Assembly: GCA_017549105.1 (NCBI GenBank) | Contig: JAFYVN010000011.1 | Location: 124,001 to 188,000, forward strand | Reading direction: 5' to 3' | Origin: Clostridia bacterium | Lineage (GTDB): Bacteria; Bacillota; Clostridia; Oscillospirales; Acutalibacteraceae | DNA: 64,000 nt | In this document: positions 33,129 through 41,715 of the stretch, piece by piece | Numbering within the stretch: position 1 is the stretch's first letter | Layout: each line of letters starts with the position of its first letter | Made by a program: the position numbers and the translations under genes | Notes under the pieces: model-generated | What the model was told of the DNA's origin: nothing | What the model saw: the letters and a program-made list of their open reading frames with translations, nothing else | Database searches by the model: none

Positions 33129-34607
33129 TTACTTGCGAATTACGAACTTAACAACGCTGCACGGGGGCAGAGTTGCGATAAAACCGTCATTTGTTGCAGA
33201 AAATCCGGTGAATTCCTCTGTTGCAACGTCATTCTTTTCTTCAAATGAATTGTAATCCCACGGACTGCCGCCAAGGATTTCGGCTTTTATTTCTTTCACT
33301 TCTGAATCCGCAATCTGACACTTGACCTCTGCCGATTCATCTGCCGATGTGTTGACGATTGTTGCATAGATAACACCGTTTTCGTCAACCGATGCGCTCT
33401 CGATAAGCTTCGGGAATTTTCCGCTTTCGGCTTCAAGGTCGGGAGTTGTGATGTATGAACCGAGCAAGGTGTTTTCCTGATGGTCTTTATACATCTTGAA
33501 AACATAATAAGTCGGTGTGAGAAGCATTTCCGCTCCGTCTGTGAGCGCAACGGACTGAAGCACGTTGACGGTCTGGGCAATATTTGCCATCTTCACTCTG
33601 TCGGAATGCTTGTTGAAAACGTTGAGAGTCAGCGCCGCAACCATTGCGTCACGCATTGTGTTCTGCTGATAGAGGAAACCGGGATTTGTGCCGGGTTCAA
33701 CGTCATACCAGGTACCCCATTCATCAACAATAAGACCTACTCGCTTATCAGGGTCGTGCTGATTCATAATATCTCCGTGACGGCGCACAAGCTCATCCAT
33801 TTTCCACGCTCTTTCGATGGTGAGATTATACTCATCCTTTGTGAATTCAAGAGCGCTGCCTTTGTGGTCCCAGTCGTGGGGAATGGTGTAATAATGAAGC
33901 GAAAGACCGTTCATTCTGCTGCAAGCCTTCTGCAAAAGAACCTCTGTCCAATGATAGTCAAAGGTGTTGGCACCGCAGGCAATACGGTAAATATGCTTGC
34001 TGCTGTCGTAGTCACGAACGAAGGTTTCGTAGCGTCTGAACTCGTTGGCATATGCCTCGGGAAGCATATGTCCTCCGCAGCCCCAACTTTCGTTACCGAC
34101 ACCGAAATATTTGATATCCCAGGGCTTTTCGTGACCGTTTGCCTTACGGAGGTCAGCCATGGGTGATGTGCCGTCGAGGGTCATATATTCAACCCATTCG
34201 TTCATTTCCTGAACGGTACCTGAACCGACGTTGCCGTTGATATAAGTATCACATCCGAGCTGACGGCAAAGCTCAAAATATTCGTGCGTGCCGAAGCTGT
34301 TATCTTCAACAACACCTCCCCAATGGGTGTTTATCATCTTTTTTCTTGTTTCTTTCGGACCGATGCCGTCCTTCCAATGGTATTCGTCGGCAAAGCAACC
34401 GCCCGGCCAGCGGAGCACGGGAATACCCATATCTTTAAGAGCGTTGACAACATCCGTTCTCATACCGTTGACATTGGGGATTTCGGAATCCTCACCGACA
34501 TAAAGTCCCTCATATATGCATCTTCCGAGATGCTCTGAAAAATGACCGTAAATGTCCTTATTTATTTTTGAAAGCTTCTGGTTGGGATTTATAAGATATT
34601 TTTCCAT
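33129..34607 (-). CDS. abfA: alpha-L-arabinofuranosidase, GH51
   Basis: This 492-aa enzyme releases L-arabinose from arabinan and arabinoxylan fragments. The GH51 catalytic acid/base is Glu173 in [12 protein letters not shown] and the nucleophile is Glu296 in [10 protein letters not shown]. No signal peptide is present, so it acts on imported oligosaccharides, as is usual for intracellular GH51 enzymes. The C-terminal 100 residues form the typical beta-sandwich. Confidence 0.95.
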   Translation of the reverse strand: MEKYLINPNQKLSKINKDIYGHFSEHLGRCIYEGLYVGEDSEIPNVNGMRTDVVNALKDMGIPVLRWPGGCFADEYHWKDGIGPKETRKKMINTHWGGVVEDNSFGTHEYFELCRQLGCDTYINGNVGSGTVQEMNEWVEYMTLDGTSPMADLRKANGHEKPWDIKYFGVGNESWGCGGHMLPEAYANEFRRYETFVRDYDSSKHIYRIACGANTFDYHWTEVLLQKACSRMNGLSLHYYTIPHDWDHKGSALEFTKDEYNLTIERAWKMDELVRRHGDIMNQHDPDKRVGLIVDEWGTWYDVEPGTNPGFLYQQNTMRDAMVAALTLNVFNKHSDRVKMANIAQTVNVLQSVALTDGAEMLLTPTYYVFKMYKDHQENTLLGSYITTPDLEAESGKFPKLIESASVDENGVIYATIVNTSADESAEVKCQIADSEVKEIKAEILGGSPWDYNSFEEKNDVATEEFTGFSATNDGFIATLPPCSVVKFVIRK

Positions 34608-34637
34608 AACCTGCTCCTTTAAAGCGATATATAGCAG

Positions 34638-34643
34638 ATTATA
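34638..34643 (-). promoter_or_regulatory. extended -10 box before the arabinofuranosidase gene
   Basis: The minus strand reads TATGATATAATC, an extended -10 (TGN-TATAAT) 31 bp before the start codon. The -35 region is poor (TTTATT), so an activator or the extended -10 may be needed. Confidence 0.5.
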
Positions 34644-34675
34644 TCATATATTGTAATATAAATAAATAGTTTTTT

Positions 34676-34711
34676 CAAAAAAATTACCGCCCACAAAACC
34701 GTGAGCGGTAA
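34676..34711 (-). terminator. terminator after the PutP-type symporter gene
   Basis: On the minus strand TTACCGCTCAC pairs with GTGGGCGGTAA (34701-34711 with 34684-34694), followed by TTTTTTT. Confidence 0.85.
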
Positions 34712-34725
34712 ATGATTATTATTGA

Positions 34726-36222
34726 TTATTCGATTTCTGAGCTTACTGCGTAATCATAAAGCTCCTGAACTTCCTTTGAGGGTTTCTTATCGATAAGCGA
34801 AACAACAATTGCCAAAATTCCGCCTGCGATAAAGCCGGGAAGAAGTTCATAAACGCCTGTTACGTCTGTGAGGAAGTTCATCCAGAGAACGTCAACAACT
34901 GCGCCGCCGATAACACCTGCAAGCGCACCCTTGTAAGTAAATCTCTTCCAGAAGAGTGAAAGAAGAATTACGGGACCGAATGCTGAGCCGAAGCCGCCCC
35001 ATGCATTGTCAACAAGAGTCATAATTGTTGCTGCGCCTTCTGACTTGCTGCTTGCGATGAAATATGCAATAACAGCGATGATAAGAACAACGATTCTGCC
35101 GACCCAGAGAGTTTCCTTATCGGAAGCATTCTTTCTGAAAACGGGCTTATAGATATCGCTTGTGAACGATGATGATGCAACAAGAAGCTGTGAGTCAGCT
35201 GTGCTCATTGCAGCGGCAACGATAGCTGAAAGAAGAAGACCTGCAACGAAAGCCCAGGGACCGCTGAAGATATTCTGAACAAGAGTTACGAAAACAAGCT
35301 CCTGCTTGCCTGATTCAACAAGTGCCTGAGTAGGTGCAAAACCTCTGCCGAGGATAGCCATTGCAATAGCTGCACCGAGCGAAAGAACAACCCATACGAT
35401 ACCGATTGTTGCTGATTTCTTAAGAACCTTTGAGTTCTTTGTTGACATAAATCTTACGATAATGTGGGGCATACCGAAGTAACCGAGACCCCATGCAAGA
35501 CCTGATGCGATATCCTGCCAGCTTGCTGAGAAGGGATTGAGGGGGTTAACACCGCCGTCAGCTGCTTCAAACACACTGTAGTCGATATCCTTTGCCATAA
35601 CAAGAACGATGGGCACTGCAAGAAGAGCTGCAAGCATCATAAGACCCTGGAAGAAGTCTGTCCAGCAAACAGCCTTGAAGCCGCCGAGGAATGTGTAAAC
35701 AATAATAATAGCTGCAAAAATGAGGAGTGCGAGGTTGGGATTGCTTTCAAGCTGGGGAACAACCTGAATGAAAACCTTCTGACCTGCAACGAAGCTCGAT
35801 GCAACATAAATTGTAAAGAATACAAGGAAAACAATCGCACAGATTATCTGAAGAGCAGGGCTCTTTGTGAGGAATCTGTTTGAAAGATACTGAGGAACTG
35901 TGATTGAGTCGTTTGCTGCCTGCGAGAACTTGCGAAGTCTGCGTGCAACGAAAATCCAGTTAGCCGCTGTGCCGAGTGCAAGACCGATACCGATCCATAC
36001 CTGACCCATACCGAAAGCAAGGATGCTGCCGGGGAAGCCCATAAGAAGCCAGCCGCTCATATCCGATGCCTGTGCGCTGAGCGCTGTTACCCAGGGACCC
36101 ATCGAACGTCCGCCGAGGAAGTAGTCTTTTTCGCCTGTGCCCTTCGACTTGAAGAAGAAGAAGAGGCCGATTCCGAGTACGGCAACAAAATAAAGAATAA
36201 ATGCCGCAAGCTGAGGTGTCAT
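34726..36222 (-). CDS. putP: sodium/proline symporter
   Basis: This 498-aa sodium:solute symporter has about 13 membrane segments. It carries KDYFLGGRSMGPWVTALSAQ, SDMSGWLLMGFPG and ITVPQYLSNRF, all typical of PutP. The start is taken as the ATG at 36220-36222; a TTG three codons earlier is too close to the AAAGGA ribosome site. Proline is the expected substrate but related amino acids cannot be excluded. Confidence 0.9.
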   Translation of the reverse strand: MTPQLAAFILYFVAVLGIGLFFFFKSKGTGEKDYFLGGRSMGPWVTALSAQASDMSGWLLMGFPGSILAFGMGQVWIGIGLALGTAANWIFVARRLRKFSQAANDSITVPQYLSNRFLTKSPALQIICAIVFLVFFTIYVASSFVAGQKVFIQVVPQLESNPNLALLIFAAIIIVYTFLGGFKAVCWTDFFQGLMMLAALLAVPIVLVMAKDIDYSVFEAADGGVNPLNPFSASWQDIASGLAWGLGYFGMPHIIVRFMSTKNSKVLKKSATIGIVWVVLSLGAAIAMAILGRGFAPTQALVESGKQELVFVTLVQNIFSGPWAFVAGLLLSAIVAAAMSTADSQLLVASSSFTSDIYKPVFRKNASDKETLWVGRIVVLIIAVIAYFIASSKSEGAATIMTLVDNAWGGFGSAFGPVILLSLFWKRFTYKGALAGVIGGAVVDVLWMNFLTDVTGVYELLPGFIAGGILAIVVSLIDKKPSKEVQELYDYAVSSEIE

Positions 36223-36292
36223 AAAAATCAAAATCCTTTCATTGGAAAATATGTGCGATTATATCATAAAGAAAACAAGAATGGAATACAGA

Positions 36293-36322
36293 ACGGAGTA
36301 CAGAATAAAATCTGTACTCCGT
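36293..36322 (+). terminator. hairpin between the symporter and TetR genes
   Basis: ACGGAGTACAG (36293-36303) and CTGTACTCCGT (36312-36322) make a perfect 11-bp stem followed on the plus strand by TTCATTTTTT. Flanking genes are both on the minus strand, where the tract after the stem is weak (TTCTGTATT), so its role is uncertain. Confidence 0.5.
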
Positions 36323-36399
36323 TTCATTTTTTATCTGAATCTGTTGATATCATTGGGTTTTTACGCCATACACAAACAAGAATGCAGCAAAAACCAATT

Positions 36400-37002
36400 T
36401 TAATTATTTTTTTTGTTTTTTTGCAAAAATCCGTCGAAAAGTACGGGAAGCAAAGTTTCTGAATAACGTGAGAGCGGATATTCACCGTTGCAAAGGCACC
36501 AGTCGCTGATAATCGCTCTTTCGCAAAGCGCATATGCCTTCACGATTTCATTGACCGAAACATCCTCACGGAATTCGCCGTTTTTCTGACCGTCAAGCAC
36601 AATCAGACGAAGCAATTTATAGTATGTTCTGTTGTGGTCGAGCAGATTTTTGTCGCCCTTCATAGTGAGCTGAGAGGAATAAAGTCTTGAAAGAAGGTCA
36701 AGAGGAATGCTGTTTTCTATCATTGAAAAAAGCATTTTGTTGAGATACATCAGCTTTTCAAACGCAGTCATCGAATCGGGGAGATTCTCTTTAAGTTCCT
36801 CATATTTACTGTCGAAAAGGCTTGAAAGCGAGCTGAGAAGCTCTTCTTTTCCGTCAAAATAATGATAAAAAGAGCCTCGTGAAGTGCCCGATTCTTCAAC
36901 GATTTCCTCGACCGTTGTGTTCTCATAGCCATTTTCATAAAACAGCTCCCACGCAGCGTTGACTATTTTCATTTTTGTGTTTCCGGAATCTTTTCTGGGC
37001 AT
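36400..37002 (-). CDS. TetR-family transcriptional regulator
   Basis: This 200-aa regulator has an N-terminal helix-turn-helix (TTVEEIVEESGTSRGSFYHY, residues about 28-48) and a helical C-terminal ligand domain. It is in the same direction as the PutP-type symporter but separated by 177 bp with a hairpin, so control of putP is possible but not shown. Confidence 0.88.
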   Translation of the reverse strand: MPRKDSGNTKMKIVNAAWELFYENGYENTTVEEIVEESGTSRGSFYHYFDGKEELLSSLSSLFDSKYEELKENLPDSMTAFEKLMYLNKMLFSMIENSIPLDLLSRLYSSQLTMKGDKNLLDHNRTYYKLLRLIVLDGQKNGEFREDVSVNEIVKAYALCERAIISDWCLCNGEYPLSRYSETLLPVLFDGFLQKNKKNN

Positions 37003-37020
37003 AATCTCCCTCCTTTGTTT

Positions 37021-37082
37021 ATATTATCGGGGTGTGGGCAACGCCCACCCTTCGTTCTGCGTTCTGCACTCTGAACTCTGCA
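37021..37082. repeat. degenerate intergenic repeat
   Basis: GTGGGCAACGCCCAC is a short palindrome followed by TTCTGCGTTCTGCACTCTGA strings shared with the gaps at 28920, 47440 and 52230. Confidence 0.45.
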
Positions 37083-37670
37083 CTAAAAATTAATTATTCC
37101 GAGATGCTCAAGCAGAATTTTGAGACCCATAAGAATGAGGATAATTCCGCCTGCAAGCTCTGCTTTTGACTTGAATTTTACACCGAAAATGTTGCCGATT
37201 TTGATGCCGATTGCCGAAAGCACAAAGGTTATAGCACCGATAAATCCAACAGCTGCACCGATATTGACATCAGGCAAAAGCGCAAAAGTTACGCCGACGG
37301 CAAGTGCATCAATGCTTGTTGCAACGGCAAGAGTAAACATCTCTTTGACCGCCATCGAGCCTGCTTTTCCGTCGCAGCCGCAGTCATCGTCACCGTCTTT
37401 TGAAAGTGCTTCTTTAATCATATTTGCGCCTATTAATCCGAGAAGAACAAAGGCAATCCAATGGTCGAATTTTGTTATGTAAGCTTCAAAAGTTGTGCCG
37501 AGAAAATAGCCGATAAGCGGCATAAGACCCTGAAATCCGCCGAACCACAGACCCGCAAGAGCCATCTGCTTTATACCCGCTTTTTTGACTGCAAGACCCT
37601 TGCACACAGCAACGGCAAAAGCATCCATCGAAAGACCGACCGCAACAATAAAAAGTTCAAATATTGTCAT
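37083..37670 (-). CDS. mntP: manganese efflux pump MntP
   Basis: The 195-aa membrane protein has six predicted segments in two repeats. The conserved acidic motifs are [15 protein letters not shown] in the first half and [15 protein letters not shown] in the second. It exports Mn2+. The chosen ATG at 37668-37670 has AGGAG upstream; an open extension of 19 codons is rejected. A central loop with [10 protein letters not shown] is acidic and Cys-containing and may bind metal. Confidence 0.92.
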   Translation of the reverse strand: MTIFELFIVAVGLSMDAFAVAVCKGLAVKKAGIKQMALAGLWFGGFQGLMPLIGYFLGTTFEAYITKFDHWIAFVLLGLIGANMIKEALSKDGDDDCGCDGKAGSMAVKEMFTLAVATSIDALAVGVTFALLPDVNIGAAVGFIGAITFVLSAIGIKIGNIFGVKFKSKAELAGGIILILMGLKILLEHLGIINF

Positions 37671-37691
37671 TTTTCTGCTCCTTTTAACAAA

Positions 37692-37716
37692 AAAATCGGA
37701 TACCGCCGTACCCGAG
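37692..37716 (-). promoter_or_regulatory. terminator-like hairpin in the mntP leader
   Basis: The minus strand reads TCGGGTAC-GGCG-GTATCCGA followed by seven T, an 8-bp stem including one G-U pair. It lies between the mntP promoter and start codon, so it could attenuate transcription. Confidence 0.6.
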
Positions 37717-37725
37717 ATTTTATTC

Positions 37726-37783
37726 ATTTTATCACCTTATACAGGGGTTTGTCAACACTAACATACTCTTTCGGTGTATGTTA
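37726..37783 (-). promoter_or_regulatory. mntP promoter with upstream inverted repeat
   Basis: On the minus strand TTGACA (37750-37755), an 18-bp spacer and TAAAAT (37726-37731) form a promoter. Directly upstream TAACATAC and GTATGTTA (37759-37766, 37776-37783) form a perfect 8-bp inverted repeat with nine bases between, a plausible site for a metal-responsive regulator. Confidence 0.65.
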
Positions 37784-37838
37784 CAAAACAAAACTGCACA
37801 AATCATTAAATGTTATATAAATTTTATTTAATAAAGCC

Positions 37839-37868
37839 TTGCATTATAACAGTAATATATAGTATAAT
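37839..37868 (+). promoter_or_regulatory. promoter of the purine operon
   Basis: TTGCAT (37839-37844), an 18-bp spacer and TATAAT (37863-37868) lie 42 bp before purE. The leader is too short for a purine riboswitch. Confidence 0.65.
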
Positions 37869-37909
37869 GGCATCAAATGAGATTTTATGATAACCCAAGG
37901 AGGATAACA

Positions 37910-38404
37910 ATGAAAAAAGTCGGAATTATCATGGGCAGCGACAGCGATCTGCCTGTTGTTGAAAAAGCTATAAACACCCTCGAGGAATACGGTGTACCCT
38001 TCGAAGTTCACGTATATTCCGCACACAGAACACCCGAACATTCAAAGGAATTTGCACAGAACGCAATCCTCAACGGCTTCGGTGCAATCATCTGCGCAGC
38101 AGGCAAAGCAGCTCACCTTGCAGGTGCAATTGCAGCCAACACAACCCTCCCTGTTATCGGTATACCCGTAAAATCATCTACTCTTGACGGCATGGACGCA
38201 CTTCTCTCAACCGTACAGATGCCCGCAGGCATTCCCGTTGCAACGGTTGCGATTGACGGTGCTGTTAATGCCGCTTTGTTGTCCATACAGATTCTTGCAG
38301 TTTCGGATGTTGAACTTGCAGAAAAACTTGCCGAAGCAAGAGCAAAGGCAACCGAAAAGGTTCTTGCTGCAAACGAGAAAATCGAAGAAAAGTTCAATAA
38401 ATAA
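37910..38404 (+). CDS. purE: N5-carboxyaminoimidazole ribonucleotide mutase
   Basis: PurE (164 aa) moves the carboxyl group in step six of purine synthesis. It shows [20 protein letters not shown], the YSAHRTPEH loop with the catalytic His and the [15 protein letters not shown] segment, all typical of class I PurE. The ATG at 37910 has AAGGAGG nine bases upstream. It is the first gene of the pur operon. Confidence 0.95.
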   Translation: MKKVGIIMGSDSDLPVVEKAINTLEEYGVPFEVHVYSAHRTPEHSKEFAQNAILNGFGAIICAAGKAAHLAGAIAANTTLPVIGIPVKSSTLDGMDALLSTVQMPAGIPVATVAIDGAVNAALLSIQILAVSDVELAEKLAEARAKATEKVLAANEKIEEKFNK

Positions 38405-38490
38405 ATTCAAAATGCATAATGCAAAATGAAGGGGAGCTTCGCTCCGATTATATAACGGGTAAAACGAAGCATTCCGACATTCTGCACTTA
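38405..38490. repeat. degenerate intergenic repeat within the pur operon
   Basis: AATTCAAAATGCATAATGC and GCTTCGCTCCGATTATATAA recall the larger elements at 47341 and 52110. It separates purE from the purF-like gene. Confidence 0.45.
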
Positions 38491-38514
38491 ATTCACTTTA
38501 CCGGAGGTAAAAAT

Positions 38515-39939
38515 ATGGGAGGATTTTTCGGCGCAACGTCGAGAAGAGATGTTGTGCTTGACGTCTTCTTCGGAGTTGACTATCATTCTCACCTCGGCAC
38601 ACGCAGAGGCGGTATGGCGGCAGTCAACGAAAAAAAAGGCTTTCAGCGTGACATCCACAATATCGAAAACTCACCTTTCAGAACAAAATTCGCAGGTATC
38701 ACCGATGAAATGCAGGGCAATGCCTGCATCGGCTGCATCAGCGACAGCGACCCACAACCCATCCTTATCCGCTCAAACCTCGGTGTTTATGCGATAACAA
38801 CCATCTGCTGCATCAACAACGCAGATGAGCTTATAGAAGAATTTCTCAATGAGGGCGGCTGCCATTTCACAACAATGACCTCGGGCAAAATAAATTCAAC
38901 CGAGCTTGTTGCGGCTCTGATTAATCAGAAGAACAATTTCGTTGACGGCATCCGCTTCGCTCAGGAAAAAATTGACGGCTCTCTTTCCGTACTCATTCTT
39001 CTTGAAGACGGAAGCATCATCGCCGCAAGAGATAAGGTCGGCAGACTGCCCATCCTTATCGGCAAGGATTCCGACGGCTACTGCGTTTCTTTTGAATCCT
39101 TCGCATTTGAAAAGCTCAATTACGATATGGTCAAAGAACTCGGACCCGCAGAAATCGTAAGAATATATCCCGACAGAGTCCACACTCTTGCTGAGCCTCA
39201 GAAAAAGCTCAAAATCTGCGCTTTCCTCTGGAGTTATTACGGTTATCCCACCGCAAGATACGAAGGAGTCAGCGTTGAGGTTATGAGAACCAAAAACGGC
39301 GCCGTTATGGCAAGGGAAGACAAAAAAGCCGGTCTTTGCGAAGGTATCGACTATATCAGCGGTGTTCCCGATTCGGGTACTCCCCACGCAATCGGCTACG
39401 CAAACGAAAGTGACATTCCCTTTGCACGTCCCTTCATCAAATATACTCCCACCTGGCCGAGAAGCTTTATGCCCTCCAACCAGAACGAGCGCAACAAGGT
39501 TGCGAAGATGAAGATGATTCCCGTTCACGACCTCATTCAGAACAAGAGCCTGCTCTTTGTTGACGACAGTATCGTAAGAGGCACACAGATGCGCGAAACA
39601 ATCGATTTCCTTTACAGCCACGGCGCAAAGGAAGTTCATATGCGTTCAGCCTGCCCGCCGATTATGTACGGCTGCAGATATCTCAACTTCTCACGAAGCA
39701 ATTCCGAGGATGACCTCATTGCCCGCCGCATCATCCACGACCTTGAAGGCAAGGAAGGCGACAAATACATCGATGAATACTGCGACGCTTCAACCGAAAG
39801 AGGCAAGAAGCTCCGCGAAATCATCTGCAAGGAACTTAAGCTCACAACCCTCGGCTATCAGTCAATCGCAGGTCTTGTTGAAGCAATCGGCTTACCCGAA
39901 GAGTGCATATGCACTTATTGCTGGAACGGCAAGGGTTGA
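38515..39939 (+). CDS. purF: PurF-like amidophosphoribosyltransferase lacking the N-terminal cysteine
   Basis: This 474-aa protein has the two-domain layout of glutamine PRPP amidotransferase. The N-terminal glutaminase-type domain (MGGFFGATSRRDVVLDVFFG, YHSHLGTRRGGM) and a phosphoribosyltransferase domain with the PRPP loop FVDDSIVRGTQMRETIDF are present. The catalytic cysteine expected directly after the initiator Met is Gly here (MGGFFG instead of MCGIFG). A C-terminal pair CICTYC is present. The ATG at 38515 has GGAGG; a 32-codon extension is rejected. Related Cys-less proteins appear in gut anaerobes, but whether they use ammonia is not known to me. Confidence 0.8.
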   Translation: MGGFFGATSRRDVVLDVFFGVDYHSHLGTRRGGMAAVNEKKGFQRDIHNIENSPFRTKFAGITDEMQGNACIGCISDSDPQPILIRSNLGVYAITTICCINNADELIEEFLNEGGCHFTTMTSGKINSTELVAALINQKNNFVDGIRFAQEKIDGSLSVLILLEDGSIIAARDKVGRLPILIGKDSDGYCVSFESFAFEKLNYDMVKELGPAEIVRIYPDRVHTLAEPQKKLKICAFLWSYYGYPTARYEGVSVEVMRTKNGAVMAREDKKAGLCEGIDYISGVPDSGTPHAIGYANESDIPFARPFIKYTPTWPRSFMPSNQNERNKVAKMKMIPVHDLIQNKSLLFVDDSIVRGTQMRETIDFLYSHGAKEVHMRSACPPIMYGCRYLNFSRSNSEDDLIARRIIHDLEGKEGDKYIDEYCDASTERGKKLREIICKELKLTTLGYQSIAGLVEAIGLPEECICTYCWNGKG

Positions 39940-40075
39940 TTTTCGTTTCACAAAAATCAGTGAAGTTCACCTGATGGCGAGTGAAATATTGCTTCGCAAA
40001 ATGAAGTTTTCGGCTTTGCCGAAAGTGAAGTTTGCCTTACGGCAAGTTAATGTGTAAAACAGTAAATAATGTGAA
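39940..40075. repeat. tandem small hairpins spaced by GTGAAGTT
   Basis: Between the purF-like gene and purM three short hairpins occur in a row: TTGC-TTC-GCAA, TTCGGC-TTT-GCCGAA and TTGCC-TTAC-GGCAA. Each is followed or preceded by (A)GTGAAGTT. The organisation suggests a decayed tandem repeat. Confidence 0.5.
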
Positions 40076-40096
40076 AATTCACAGGAGGAATAAATT

Positions 40097-41146
40097 ATGG
40101 AAAAAAGCTTCAGCGAAAGCTACGCAGCAGCAGGCGTTGATATTACTGCCGGCTATAAATCCGTAGAGCTGATGAAAAAGCACGTTGCAAGAACCCGCAA
40201 CGAGGGCTGTCTTGATGAGGTAGGCGGCTTCGGCGGTTGCTTTGACCTCTCCTGCATTGCAGGAATGGAGCATCCTGTTACCGTTTCAGGTACAGATGGC
40301 TGTGGCACAAAAGTTAAGCTTGCAATCCTTATGGATAAGCACGATACAATCGGCATTGATGCAGTTGCTATGTGTGTAAACGACATCATCTGTGTCGGTG
40401 CAAAGCCTCTCTTTTTCCTTGACTATATCGCTTGCGGCAAGAACTACCCCGAAAAGATTGCTGAAATCGTAGGCGGTGTTGCAGAGGGCTGTGTTCAGTC
40501 AGGCTGTGCACTCATCGGCGGTGAAACCGCAGAGCATCCCGGTCTTATGCCCGAGGAGGATTACGACCTTGCAGGCTTCGCCGTAGGCGTTGTTGACAAG
40601 CCCAAGATGATTGACAACAGCAAGATGGCTGTGGGCGATGTTGTTATCGCTCTTCCCTCAACGGGTATTCACTCCAACGGCTTCAGCCTTTGCAGAAAGG
40701 TATTTGATATTGACAATAACAACTCCGAGCTTTATGTTGCCCGTGAGGAGCTTGGCGGCAAGTCAATTGCAGAGGCTCTTTTAGTACCCACCAAGATTTA
40801 TGTAAAACCCGTTCTCGCTCTTATTGAAAAGGTTGCAGTCAAGGGTATTTCACATATCACAGGCGGCGGCTTCTATGAAAATATTCCCAGAAGCATTCCC
40901 GACGGACTCTGTGCAAAAATTGATAAGTCCGCTGTTAAGGTGCTTCCCATCTTTGATGTAATCGCAAAGTGGGGTAACATTCCCGAAAGAGATATGTATA
41001 ACACCTACAATATGGGCGTTGGTATGAGCATCGTTGTTCCCGCAGATGAGGTTGAGCTTTCACTTTCAATCCTCAAGGAAAACGGCATCGACGCTTATGT
41101 TATCGGTGAAATCGTTGCAGGCGAAGATAAGGTTATTATTGCCTGA
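40097..41146 (+). CDS. purM: phosphoribosylformylglycinamidine cyclo-ligase
   Basis: PurM (349 aa) closes the imidazole ring to form AIR. Family motifs are SGTDGCGTKVKLA, IGIDAVAMCVNDI, GGETAEHPGLM and GGGFYENIPRSIP. It is preceded by AGGAGG nine bases before the ATG. Its TGA overlaps the ATG of the transposase gene (TGATG). Confidence 0.95.
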   Translation: MEKSFSESYAAAGVDITAGYKSVELMKKHVARTRNEGCLDEVGGFGGCFDLSCIAGMEHPVTVSGTDGCGTKVKLAILMDKHDTIGIDAVAMCVNDIICVGAKPLFFLDYIACGKNYPEKIAEIVGGVAEGCVQSGCALIGGETAEHPGLMPEEDYDLAGFAVGVVDKPKMIDNSKMAVGDVVIALPSTGIHSNGFSLCRKVFDIDNNNSELYVAREELGGKSIAEALLVPTKIYVKPVLALIEKVAVKGISHITGGGFYENIPRSIPDGLCAKIDKSAVKVLPIFDVIAKWGNIPERDMYNTYNMGVGMSIVVPADEVELSLSILKENGIDAYVIGEIVAGEDKVIIA

Positions 41147-41643
41147 TGCAATCCAGAAAACCGAATCGGCTGAAAGGATATGATTATTCTCAGAACGGTG
41201 TTTATTTTCTGACTCTGTGTTCAAAAGACAAACAATGTATATTCGGGTCTGTTGTAGGGGACGGCGTCCCCGACGTCCCGCAAATGCATCTTTCGTTTTA
41301 CGGTAAGGTTGTCGAAAAACACATAACCGGAATTTCAAAAACATACAGTCATATTTTTATTGATAATTATGCCATAATGCCGAATCATATTCATTTATTG
41401 GTAATGGTTTATTCCGATGAAAATGCGCTGAAAGAAAAAAATTCCGATTCCCCTCAGAACGCTGAAATACCGAAGCTTATTTCAACGTTAAAAAGACTTG
41501 TGAACCGGGATATCGGACAGAATGTTTGGCAAAGGTCATATCACGACCATATCATCAGAAATGAAACATCATATAACGGTATATGGGAATATATAGAACA
41601 TAACGCATCCAAATGGAAGGATGACTGCTTCTATACCAAATAA
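41146..41643 (+). CDS. REP-associated tyrosine transposase (RAYT, Y1 HUH type)
   Basis: This 165-aa protein is a single-domain Y1 transposase of the RAYT group, single-strand nucleases that act on REP palindromes. The HUH motif is in IMPNHIHLLVMV, followed by the conserved QRSYHDHIIRNE and the C-terminal YNGIWEYIEHNASKW with the likely catalytic Tyr. A 27-bp palindromic repeat (41254-41280) is part of the coding sequence and adds nine in-frame codons (VGDGVPDVP). The gene sits between purM and purN, shares its start with the purM stop and lacks a strong ribosome site, so it is probably translated by coupling. Confidence 0.88.
   Translation: MQSRKPNRLKGYDYSQNGVYFLTLCSKDKQCIFGSVVGDGVPDVPQMHLSFYGKVVEKHITGISKTYSHIFIDNYAIMPNHIHLLVMVYSDENALKEKNSDSPQNAEIPKLISTLKRLVNRDIGQNVWQRSYHDHIIRNETSYNGIWEYIEHNASKWKDDCFYTK
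41254..41280 (+). repeat. REP-like palindrome inside the transposase gene
   Basis: The 27-bp sequence begins GTAGGGGACGGCGTCCCC, with stem GGGGAC-GGC-GTCCCC, and ends GACGTCCCG. It carries the GTAG head typical of REP elements recognised by RAYT proteins. An exact inverted copy is at 41665-41691. Confidence 0.85.
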
Positions 41644-41646
41644 ATT

Positions 41647-41691
41647 GTACGGCTTTGCCGTACACGGGACGTCGGGGACGCCGTCCCCTAC
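41647..41691. repeat. downstream hairpin and inverted REP-like copy
   Basis: GTACGGC-TTT-GCCGTAC (41647-41663) is followed by the exact reverse complement (41665-41691) of the 27-bp repeat inside the gene. The two copies thus face each other across the 3' half of the transposase gene. Confidence 0.85.
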
Positions 41692-41715
41692 AAAATACAA
41701 CAAGGAGAAAAAAAT

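Noticed and set aside
37671..37725. yybP-ykoY manganese riboswitch before mntP
   Set aside because: The leader from the visible promoter is about 50 nt, too short for the aptamer.
37784..37909. Purine riboswitch before purE
   Set aside because: The promoter is only 42 bp before the start codon, and no aptamer-like three-way junction is seen.
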